Below, one piece after another: positions 26,890-34,863 of a stretch of DNA of 64,000 nt. The notes under the pieces were generated by a model. It saw nothing but the letters and a program-made list of their open reading frames with translations, did no database searches and was not told the origin of the DNA. This DNA is from an uncultured Clostridia bacterium (GTDB lineage Bacteria > Bacillota > Clostridia > Oscillospirales > Ruminococcaceae): the NCBI GenBank assembly GCA_947629335.1, contig CANRDI010000003.1, forward strand, positions 1 to 64,000, read 5' to 3'. The position numbers and the translations under genes are program-made. Positions within the stretch are counted from its first letter, which is position 1. The number at the start of each line of letters is the position of its first letter.

Positions 26890-28368
26890 ATGGATAAAAG
26901 AAGCTGCGGAGTTTTGATGCACATAACGTCGCTTCCGTCGAAATACGGAATAGGAACTCTCGGAAAAGAAGCGGAAAAATTTGCGGAATGGCTTAAAAGC
27001 GCGAGTCAGACCTACTGGCAGGTGCTTCCGATAGGACCAACGGGATATGGCGATTCGCCGTATCAGCCTTTTTCGTCATTTGCGGGAAATCCGCTGTTAA
27101 TTGACCTTGACGAGCTTTGCGAACAGGGATTGCTTTCAAAAACCGACTGTGAAAACGCCGATTACGGGGCAGACCCGCTCATGGTCGATTATGAAAAGGT
27201 GACAAATACCCGCTCGGAGCTTTTGCATAAAGCGTTCGCAGGATTTACAGATGATGTGGGATTTACGGGATTTATGGTCGAACAGAAAGAATGGCTCGAT
27301 GATTACGCGCTGTTTATGGCGGTAAAAAAAGAGTTTGGCGGAAAACCGTGGACAATGTGGGACGACGACATAAAATTCCGCCGCGCCGACGCGATAAAAA
27401 AATATTCCGAAAAACTTTCGGATGAAATACGTTATAATAAATTCTGCCAGTATATTTTCTTCCGCCAGTGGACAAGATTTCATAATTACTGCGCGAACAA
27501 GGGCATAAAAATAATCGGCGACATACCGATTTACGTTTCTCCCGACAGCTCGGACGTATGGGCAAATACAAACCTCTTCGAGCTTGACGAGCGCTTAAAT
27601 CCGAAGCGCGTCGCGGGAGTTCCGCCCGATTATTTCTCAAAGACCGGACAGCTCTGGGGAAATCCGCTTTATGATTGGGCAGCTATGAAGATGAACGACT
27701 ATGCGTGGTGGGTAAAGCGCGTAGAAAGATCCGCAGAGCTTTTCGATATGCTGAGAATTGACCATTTTCGAGCGTTCGACACATATTATGCAATTCCTTT
27801 CGGAGAAAAGACAGCCGAACACGGAAACTGGGAAAAAGGTCCGGGAATGAACTTGTTCAACATTATTGCGCAGAAAGTTCCGAACGCGGATATAATTGCC
27901 GAGGATCTCGGAGATATTTTTGACAGTGTTAAACAATTGCTTTCGGACAGCGGTTTTCCGGGAATGAGAGTATTACAGTTCGGTTTCAATCCCGAAAATG
28001 CCGACAACGACCACCTTCCGCACAATTACCCGAAAAACTGCGTTTGCTATACGGGAACGCACGACAACGCGACATTTATGCAGTGGTATTCGGAAGCTGA
28101 TATGAAAACCAAATCAATGTGCAGAAATTATCTCGGAAAGCTGATGGGCATTCCGCTGAGCAGATACGCTGTCCGCGCGGCATATGCAAGCGCGGCGAAC
28201 CTTGCGATAATACCGCTTCAGGACATTTTGGGACTTGGGAAAAAGGGAAGAATGAACATTCCTTCAACGCTCGGCGGAAACTGGTGTTGGAGAATGAAAA
28301 AGAAAGCAATTAAAAACAAACATACAAAAATGCTTAAAAGCTTTGCCGAAATATATATGCGCATATAA
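26890..28368 (+). CDS. malQ: 4-alpha-glucanotransferase (amylomaltase, GH77)
   Basis: 492 residues, normal for bacterial MalQ. It moves alpha-1,4-glucan segments between maltodextrins. Signatures: GVLMHITSLPSKYGIG at the start, WQVLPIGPTGYGDSPYQ, the IPIYVSPDSSDVWAN strand, the catalytic nucleophile region MLRIDHFRAFD, ADIIAEDLGD with the acid and YTGTHDNATFMQW. AAGGGG lies before the ATG. It heads a four-gene run with a TtcA-like gene, a pullulanase and a peptidase, so glycogen or maltodextrin breakdown is the probable theme. Confidence 0.96.
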   Translation: MDKRSCGVLMHITSLPSKYGIGTLGKEAEKFAEWLKSASQTYWQVLPIGPTGYGDSPYQPFSSFAGNPLLIDLDELCEQGLLSKTDCENADYGADPLMVDYEKVTNTRSELLHKAFAGFTDDVGFTGFMVEQKEWLDDYALFMAVKKEFGGKPWTMWDDDIKFRRADAIKKYSEKLSDEIRYNKFCQYIFFRQWTRFHNYCANKGIKIIGDIPIYVSPDSSDVWANTNLFELDERLNPKRVAGVPPDYFSKTGQLWGNPLYDWAAMKMNDYAWWVKRVERSAELFDMLRIDHFRAFDTYYAIPFGEKTAEHGNWEKGPGMNLFNIIAQKVPNADIIAEDLGDIFDSVKQLLSDSGFPGMRVLQFGFNPENADNDHLPHNYPKNCVCYTGTHDNATFMQWYSEADMKTKSMCRNYLGKLMGIPLSRYAVRAAYASAANLAIIPLQDILGLGKKGRMNIPSTLGGNWCWRMKKKAIKNKHTKMLKSFAEIYMRI

Positions 28369-28377
28369 GTGAAAAAT

Positions 28378-29196
28378 ATGAATGAAAATAATTATCTGAA
28401 CTGCCTCAATAAAGAATTTGCACGACAGCTCACAAAGCCTTTCTACAAAGCAATCGATGAGTACAGGCTTTTAAAAAGCGGAGATAAGATCGCCGTCTGC
28501 GTTTCGGGAGGAAAGGATTCGCTTTTGCTTGCGGCTTTATTCAGGGAATATGAGATGTACGGGAAAATTCCCGTATCGGTGAGATTTCTTATGATGGACG
28601 CGGGATTTTCCGAAAAGAGCCTGACGGTTATAAAACAAAATGCAAAGAAGCTGAAAATTGAACTTGAGATATTTAAGAGCAATGTTTTCAGCATCGTAGA
28701 GCATGAAAAAAATCCGTGTTTTTTATGCTCGAAAATGCGCAGGGGACTGCTGTATAAAAAGGCCGAAGAAATTGGCTGCAACAAAATAGCTCTCGGACAT
28801 CATTTCGACGACGTTATAGAAAGCATTCTTATGGGAATGTTGTACGGCGGTCAGGCTCAGACAATGCTCCCGCGCGTAAAAGCGCAGCATTTCACGGGAA
28901 TGGAACTTATACGACCGCTTTATTTTATAAGGGAAAGGGATATTATAAGTTGGGCGGGGGCTTCGGGCATAGCGAAAACAGACTGCGACTGCGCGCTTAA
29001 AGACCGCGAAAGCGGCTCAAAACGCGCCTTTGTAAAACAGCTTATAGCAGAGCTTCGTGAAGAAAACCCGCAGGTTGAAATGAACATTTTCCGAAGCGTC
29101 CATAATGTTCGGCTCGACAGAATTATTTCCTATAAGGACGAGGAAAAAACCCATAACTTTCTTGAAAAATTTGAACGGTATGATGACGAAAATTGA
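28378..29196 (+). CDS. TtcA-like tRNA sulphur-transfer PP-loop ATPase
   Basis: 272 residues. The PP-loop AVCVSGGKDSLLLA activates the tRNA base with ATP. CFLCSKMRRGLLY is the CxxC motif of TtcA, and a third cysteine pair is in KTDCDCALK. GHHFDDVIESILM also matches. TtcA makes 2-thiocytidine at tRNA position 32 using an iron-sulphur cluster; whether this one does so or belongs to a related group (such as TtuA) cannot be settled. The start is uncertain: the GTG at 28369 directly follows the malQ stop, the ATG at 28378 lacks a strong ribosome site, and coupling to malQ is likely. Confidence 0.8.
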   Translation: MNENNYLNCLNKEFARQLTKPFYKAIDEYRLLKSGDKIAVCVSGGKDSLLLAALFREYEMYGKIPVSVRFLMMDAGFSEKSLTVIKQNAKKLKIELEIFKSNVFSIVEHEKNPCFLCSKMRRGLLYKKAEEIGCNKIALGHHFDDVIESILMGMLYGGQAQTMLPRVKAQHFTGMELIRPLYFIRERDIISWAGASGIAKTDCDCALKDRESGSKRAFVKQLIAELREENPQVEMNIFRSVHNVRLDRIISYKDEEKTHNFLEKFERYDDEN

Positions 29197-30967
29197 TTTG
29201 GAAAAAGCCGAAAAAAATTATTTCCGCGGAAAACTCGGAGCAATTTATTCTCCGAAGAAAACTCTGTTCAGGCTTTGGAGACCATTCGCGCAGAAGGCGT
29301 TTTTACGGCTCTATAATGCCGAAAACGAGCTTGTTTTATCAAAACGGATGAAGCGCAGGAAAAGTATATTTGAGATTTCAGTTTCGGGAGATTTACAGGG
29401 TTTTCGGTATGATTTTTCGGTTGTTGCAAACAGCGAAACGCGCGAGTTTGCCGACAGCTATTCGAGCCTTGTAAATTCGGCGGGAACGCGCGGGATAGTC
29501 GCAGATATGCGAAAAAACGCGCCCGTCGGGTGGGAGAACGACAAGTCCGTCCGCGCCGAAAATCCCGTTGTTTACGAGCTTTCCGTCCGCGATTTTTCAA
29601 TGGACAAAAGCGCGGATTTTTCCGCGCGCGGAAAGTTTTCGGCATTTTGTGAGGTCGGCGTAAAAAACAAGTTCGGCGATATCTGCGGGCTTGAATATAT
29701 AAAGTCCCTCGGCGTTACGCATATACAGCTTATGCCCGTTTTTGACTTTGACAGCGACGGGAGCATCTATAACTGGGGCTATAATCCGCGTTTTTTCAAC
29801 GCTCCGAGCGGATATTATTCATGTGAAAACGGAATATTCGAGCTGCGTTCGCTCGTAATGTCCGCGCATAAAATGGGAATGGGAGTTATAGCGGACGTTG
29901 TTTACAATCATGTTTACGACGCGGGAAATTCCGTTTTTGAAAAGCAGTTTTCGGGGTATTTCTTCCGCGGAGAAGAAGAGTTTTCAAACGGTTCGGGGTG
30001 TGGAAACGAGTTTGCGAGTGAACGGAAAATGGCGCGTAAATTTATTCTCGACAGCTTAGAGTTTCTCGAAAGAGAATACCATTTCGACGGATTTCGTTTT
30101 GATCTTATGGGACTTATCGATATTGAGACCATTCGTCGGGCGGAGTTGAAATTAAGGAAAATAAATCCCGAAATACTGCTTTACGGAGAAGGTTGGACGG
30201 GCGGCGAAAGCGCGCTTTCGGAAAAGTTTCGCGCTGTGCAGAAAAACGCGCGAAAGTTACAGGGCGTTGCTTTTTTTAACGACAGTTTCCGCGACGCTGT
30301 GAGAGGAAACGTTTTTGATGTTTATGACAAAGGATTTGTCAGCGGAGATGTTCGGAAAATTGAACCGATAAAGCGCGCGATAACGGGAAAATATCCCGAA
30401 AACACGAATATTCCCGCACAGACGGTGAATTATGCCGAATGTCACGACGATCACACGCTTTATGACAGGCTGAGGATTTCGCTTAAAAGAGCGGGAAAAG
30501 ATAAAATAATGAGAGCGGAAAAAATGGCGGGAGCGCTTTTGATGCTGACATCGGGCATTGTGTTTATCCATGCGGGGCAGGAGTTTTTGAGGACTAAAAA
30601 TTTTTCTTCAAACAGCTATTCTCTCCCCGACAGCGTAAATTCGATAAAGTGGGATTTGATTTCTAAAAACAGCGCGCTTGTCGATTATTACCGAGGGCTG
30701 ATAAAATTCAGAAAACGGTATTTAAACGAGCTTTGCAGCGGAGAATTTTCGGAAGTCAGCGGCATATTTATTTTGAAAAACAGTCGGTTTTTGGTGTTGA
30801 TAAATCCTGCAAACAATGATAAGACGCTTGATTTCGGCGAAGAATATGAAATTTACGCTGATGAAAATTCCGCGTCGGACAGCCCGCTTTATATTACTAA
30901 ACGGCTGTGCTGTGTGAAATTCAGCGTTTTAATTGCGAGGTGTAAAACTGTTGAAAAAAGAAATTGA
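29180..30967 (+). CDS. pulA: Type I pullulanase-like glycoside hydrolase (GH13)
   Basis: 595 residues from the double ATG at 29180, which overlaps the TtcA-like gene by 17 bases. A beta-sandwich (CBM48-like) domain occupies about residues 20-110. The GH13 barrel has YNWGYNPRFFNAPSGYYS, the DVVYNHVYD region I, GFRFDLMGLID with the nucleophile Asp, LLYGEGWTGG with the acid Glu, and AECHDDHTLYD with the third Asp. YNWGYNP and the FDLMG form mark type I pullulanases, which cut alpha-1,6 bonds in glycogen and starch. No signal peptide is seen, so it is intracellular and would work with MalQ. The ORF-track start at 29105 lies in the previous gene. Confidence 0.93.
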   Translation: MMTKIDLEKAEKNYFRGKLGAIYSPKKTLFRLWRPFAQKAFLRLYNAENELVLSKRMKRRKSIFEISVSGDLQGFRYDFSVVANSETREFADSYSSLVNSAGTRGIVADMRKNAPVGWENDKSVRAENPVVYELSVRDFSMDKSADFSARGKFSAFCEVGVKNKFGDICGLEYIKSLGVTHIQLMPVFDFDSDGSIYNWGYNPRFFNAPSGYYSCENGIFELRSLVMSAHKMGMGVIADVVYNHVYDAGNSVFEKQFSGYFFRGEEEFSNGSGCGNEFASERKMARKFILDSLEFLEREYHFDGFRFDLMGLIDIETIRRAELKLRKINPEILLYGEGWTGGESALSEKFRAVQKNARKLQGVAFFNDSFRDAVRGNVFDVYDKGFVSGDVRKIEPIKRAITGKYPENTNIPAQTVNYAECHDDHTLYDRLRISLKRAGKDKIMRAEKMAGALLMLTSGIVFIHAGQEFLRTKNFSSNSYSLPDSVNSIKWDLISKNSALVDYYRGLIKFRKRYLNELCSGEFSEVSGIFILKNSRFLVLINPANNDKTLDFGEEYEIYADENSASDSPLYITKRLCCVKFSVLIARCKTVEKRN

Positions 30968-32708
30968 GAGCATGATGGAAATAATGCGCAAAAAGGAAAT
31001 TTACGCAATTATAGTCCCTACAAGTGATTTTCACAATTCCGAATACGTTGGCGCTCATTTTAAGCTCCGCGAGTATCTGAGCGGGTTTACAGGCTCTGCG
31101 GGAACTCTCGTCGTGACGCTCGACAATGCCGCGCTGTGGACGGACGGACGGTATTTTTTACAGGCGGAGCGCGAACTTTCACAAAGCGGTATAATGCTTA
31201 TGAAAATGGGTGAGAAAGGAACGCCTTCGATTGAAAAATTTCTGCGCGAAAAAATGCCTGACAGTTCAGCGCTTGCTTTCGACGGGAGAACTCTTTCCTA
31301 TGAGTTTGCAGATAGGCTTCGTAAAGCGCTTTCGGAAAAGAATATACAGTTTTTGACGGAAATCGATTTCGGAGAGCTTTTGTGGAAAGAACGTCCGCCG
31401 CTTAGTGCAGAGCCTGTTTATGAGCTGCCGAAAGAATACTGCGGTATAACGCGCTCCGAAAAGCTCTCGCTTATACGAGGAAAATTGAAAGAAGATAACG
31501 CGGATTGTCTTGTGATATCTGCGCTTGACGAGATTGCATGGACGCTTAATCTTCGCGGAAACGACATAGAATATTGCCCGCTTTTTTTGGCGTTTATGCT
31601 GGTTTTTTGCGACAGCTCAAAGTTGTTTATAAATAAAACTTGTTTAAGCGCCGATATAGCGGAAAAACTTCGTGCGGACGGCATTGAAATATGCGGTTAC
31701 AACGCCTTTTACAGCGCGCTTGCCGACTTAAACTGCACGGTGCTTGTAAACAAGAAAGCGTCAAACTTCCAGCTTGTTTCGTCGCTAAAAAACGCGAAAA
31801 TAATTGATAAGCAAAGTCCTATAGAGCTTATGAAAGCTGTCAAAAATCCGACAGAAATTCTCTGCGAGAAAAACGCGCATATCCGTGACGGAATAGCTGT
31901 AACGCGCTTTATCAAGTGGCTTAAATCGGCTGTGAAAAGCGAGAAAGTGACCGAAATTTCCGCCGCGGAGAAGCTCGAAGAATTCCGCAAGCTCGGCGAA
32001 AACTATCTTGGGCAGAGCTTTGCGCCGATAATGGCTTACGGAGAGCACGGGGCTGTTGTGCATTATTCCGCGACCGATGAAACAAACGCAGTTTTAGAGC
32101 CGCGGGGAATGTTGCTTTCGGACACAGGCGGGCATTATCTTGACGGAACGACAGACATCACTCGGACGGTTGTTCTCGGCGATATGACCGAGGAAGAAAA
32201 GCGTGCATTTACGCTCGTACTTGCGGGGCATTTAAATCTTCTTGCAGCAAAGTTCCCCAAAGGCACGCGGGGAAGTACCATTGATTATGCTGCGCGTGAA
32301 CCGCTGTGGCAGAACGGTCTTGATTTCAATCACGGAACAGGTCACGGGGTAGGTTTTCTGCTTAATGTTCACGAAGGACCGCAGCGCATAAGCTGCCGTG
32401 CGTTAAATGACGCGCCCATGCAGGCGGGAATGATAACCTCTGACGAACCGGGCTTTTATGAAGCGGGGAAGTTTGGCGTTCGGCACGAGAGCCTGTTGTT
32501 ATGCGAAAAAGACGAAAAAAGCGGATTTCTGCGGTTTTGTCCGCTTACGCTTGTTCCGTTTGACCGCGAGGGGATTGACAAAAAATACCTGACCCAAAAG
32601 CAGCTCGAAATTCTGAACGATTATCACAAGCTGGTTTACGACACGCTTTCGCCAAGGCTTAGCGATGAAGAGAAAATCTGGCTTAAAGCTGCGACTGAAC
32701 GAATTTAG
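30951..32708 (+). CDS. Xaa-Pro aminopeptidase, M24B family
   Basis: 585 residues. Two creatinase-like N-terminal domains (about 1-130 and 145-300) precede a pita-bread M24 domain. The metal ligands are visible: DTGGHYLDGTTDITR (two Asp), HGTGHGVGF (His), SDEPGFYEAGKFGVRHES (two Glu). This long, XPNPEP1-like form removes N-terminal residues before proline. The start was placed at the TTG at 30951 because AGGTG lies nine bases before it; the ORF-track TTG at 30933 has no such site. It overlaps the pullulanase end by 17 bases. Confidence 0.92.
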   Translation: MKKEIESMMEIMRKKEIYAIIVPTSDFHNSEYVGAHFKLREYLSGFTGSAGTLVVTLDNAALWTDGRYFLQAERELSQSGIMLMKMGEKGTPSIEKFLREKMPDSSALAFDGRTLSYEFADRLRKALSEKNIQFLTEIDFGELLWKERPPLSAEPVYELPKEYCGITRSEKLSLIRGKLKEDNADCLVISALDEIAWTLNLRGNDIEYCPLFLAFMLVFCDSSKLFINKTCLSADIAEKLRADGIEICGYNAFYSALADLNCTVLVNKKASNFQLVSSLKNAKIIDKQSPIELMKAVKNPTEILCEKNAHIRDGIAVTRFIKWLKSAVKSEKVTEISAAEKLEEFRKLGENYLGQSFAPIMAYGEHGAVVHYSATDETNAVLEPRGMLLSDTGGHYLDGTTDITRTVVLGDMTEEEKRAFTLVLAGHLNLLAAKFPKGTRGSTIDYAAREPLWQNGLDFNHGTGHGVGFLLNVHEGPQRISCRALNDAPMQAGMITSDEPGFYEAGKFGVRHESLLLCEKDEKSGFLRFCPLTLVPFDREGIDKKYLTQKQLEILNDYHKLVYDTLSPRLSDEEKIWLKAATERI

Positions 32709-33675
32709 AGGCAAGAAAAAAGTCGGACAACGTATCCATTACTGCACGTTACATAAAAGTTTTGAAAAGGGGTTTGGGGGAAAACTTTTTTAAAAGTTTT
32801 CCCCCAAAAAAATTCAAAAAACTTATGTACCGCGCCTTACGGCGCGGTCGGAAAATGGAAGCGCTTTTCTCTTACAGCAAGTTACATAAAAGTTTTGGAA
32901 AAGGGGTCAAGGGGGAAAACCTTTTTTAAAAGGTTTTCCCCCTTGCGGTTTTTTGCTTTGTTATTTGTTGCTTTGCTCCAAACGTACGCACCCGTTTAAT
33001 TTTCCGTTTACTTTATACTGTGGGAAAACCAAACCGCGGAGGGAACCTGCCGGTTCCCCCGCTCCCCCTCCAGCGGATTGCCGTTTCAAAACAAGGTTTT
33101 GAAACGGCAATGCGGGGAAAACTCTTGTTTTCCCCGCACCCAAGATAAAAAGCCATAGGCTTTTTATCTGATGCGCTTTGCTTGCGCAAGTTTCGCGGCT
33201 TCGCCGCGACCAGAGGGAAAAACTTTTTTGAAAAAAAGTTTTTCCCTCTGGACTCTCTTTTCAAAAAACTTATGTATCGCGCCTTGCGGTGCGGTCGGAG
33301 AATGGAAGCGCTTTTCTCTTACAGCACGTTACATAAAAGTTTTGAAAAGGGTCTTGGGGAAAAACTTTTTTAAAAGTTTTCCCCCAAAAAAATTCAAAAA
33401 ACTTATGTATCGCGCCTTACGGCGCGGTCGGAGAATGGAAGCGCTTTTCTCTTACAGCACGTTACATAAAAGTTTTGAAAAGGGGTTTGGGGGAAAACTT
33501 TTTTAAAAGTTTTCCCCCAAAAAAATTCAATAAACTTATGTACCGCGCCTTGCGGTGCGGTTGGAGAATGGAAGCGCTTTTCCCTTACAGCAAATTACAT
33601 AAAAGTTTTGGAAAAGGGGTCAAGGGGGAAAACCTTTTTTAAAAGGTTTTCCCCCTTGCTACAACTTCACTATAA
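32709..33675. repeat. Mosaic hairpin repeat cluster 4 (inverted relative to cluster 3)
   Basis: Nearly a kilobase without a gene. Units with GGGGGAAAACTTTTT/AAAAGTTTTCCCCC, CTTATGTACCGCGCC, GCGCTTTTCTCTTACAGCA and GTTACATAAAAGTTTTG repeat from 32740, 32880, 33240, 33350, 33460 and 33590. The 32990-33240 part is cluster 1 in reverse, but the stem that reads ATTGAGATTTTCAAAAT there is replaced at 33077-33111 by ATTGCCGTTTCAAAAC and a perfectly matching partner. Both convergent neighbours (peptidase and telA) end against it, and several hairpins could act as terminators. Confidence 0.88.
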
Positions 33676-34845
33676 TTATGCCTTCATTTTCTTCTTGTAT
33701 TCCGCCGTTATTTGTTCAAGCGCGGCAGAATCCGCTTTGCGCTTTTCACGAGCCTGATCCTGAATAGCTTGAACCTCGTCGATGCCGTTTACTATTGTCT
33801 GCCATGTCTGCTGGAGCGTTTCAACCTTGATAGAAGAAGTAGCGGACATTCCTGCAATCATCTTAGACTGCTCAACAGTATTCTGCGCGTTCTTCAACAG
33901 CATTTCGTTTGTCTTTTCATCAAGCGCCGCAAGACTTTCCGCTTGTATCTTCTGGCGTTTAAGCATGATAGCCTGTGATAGAGCCTGCTTGAATACAGGC
34001 ATTGTGATAATAAATGCCGAATTTATCTTGCGTACAAGATTGAGATTTGAGTATTCCATTGTCTTGAGCATCGGAACTGTCTGGAGAGCCACGTTCTCCG
34101 CAACTTTAAGATCCATAACTCTCTGGTCAAGAATTTCACGCATCTGCTGAAGATTTGACAGATCCATACGGATAGTTCCGTCGTCGGGATTTTCCGCAAC
34201 CTTTTTCTGATAGTCCTCGATAAATGCGTCAAACTCTTTTACTCCCTGTTCGCCCGCCATAATATACTTTACGAGCTGCTGATAGAAACCGATATTTGCG
34301 TCATACATTTCGTCGAGCTTTTTGTTGGACTGCTCGATTTCGGTTTCATACTGCTTTAACTGGACATAAATCTTATCGATTTCCTTGCCCATAGTGTCGT
34401 ATTTGTTGAGTATCTTTTCGAGCTTCTTTTTCAGATTGCCGAAGAAACCGGGCTTGTCGTCCTGGATTTCTTTAATATCAAACTGATCCATTATTGCCGC
34501 AAGATTTTTGAGCATAACTCCCGTGTCGTTTATCTGGTTTATGCTCATGGAATTAAGCACCTGATCTGACGCCTTTGAAATTTCGTCAGCAGCTTCCGCA
34601 CCGAATTTTACTATCGTACTGCTGTCGTTTACGTTGATTGTCGAAACAAGCTTGTCGATTTCGTCGCTTGTGGCAAGCTGCTGCTTTATCTCGTCGGTTT
34701 TAACAACGATATTGAAGTTTTTAGCTTCCTCGATTTTAGCGTCGAGTACTGCGTCTGCGGCAGGAGCTGCCGTTACTGTTTCAGCGGTAGTCTGAACCGT
34801 CTGAGGCTGAGCCTGAGCTGAGCCGGGGGTGAATTGAAGTCCCAT
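33676..34845 (-). CDS. telA: TelA-family toxic anion resistance protein
   Basis: 389 residues, the normal length. TelA/KlaA is a mostly helical coiled-coil protein. Recognisable parts are an N-terminal low-complexity AQPQTVQTTAETV, DEIDKLVSTINVND, SDQVLNSM, MLKNLAAIMDQFD, the central FFGNLKKKLEKIL hinge and the long C-terminal helices with LAALDEKTNEMLLKNAQNT. It confers resistance to tellurite and other stress, mechanism unknown; in B. subtilis the counterpart YceH ends the yceCDEFGH stress operon. AAAGGAAAT precedes the ATG at 34845. It is the last gene of the Ter operon, 18 bases after the YceG-like gene. Confidence 0.92.
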   Translation of the reverse strand: MGLQFTPGSAQAQPQTVQTTAETVTAAPAADAVLDAKIEEAKNFNIVVKTDEIKQQLATSDEIDKLVSTINVNDSSTIVKFGAEAADEISKASDQVLNSMSINQINDTGVMLKNLAAIMDQFDIKEIQDDKPGFFGNLKKKLEKILNKYDTMGKEIDKIYVQLKQYETEIEQSNKKLDEMYDANIGFYQQLVKYIMAGEQGVKEFDAFIEDYQKKVAENPDDGTIRMDLSNLQQMREILDQRVMDLKVAENVALQTVPMLKTMEYSNLNLVRKINSAFIITMPVFKQALSQAIMLKRQKIQAESLAALDEKTNEMLLKNAQNTVEQSKMIAGMSATSSIKVETLQQTWQTIVNGIDEVQAIQDQAREKRKADSAALEQITAEYKKKMKA

Positions 34846-34863
34846 AGTGATATTTCCTTTCAA

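Noticed and set aside
26211-26924. ORFs of 201, 71, 61, 66, 66 and 68 residues, both strands
   Set aside because: All are frame readings of the 127-bp repeat.
32961-33506. ORFs in the peptidase-telA gap
   Set aside because: Repeat cluster translations without ribosome sites.
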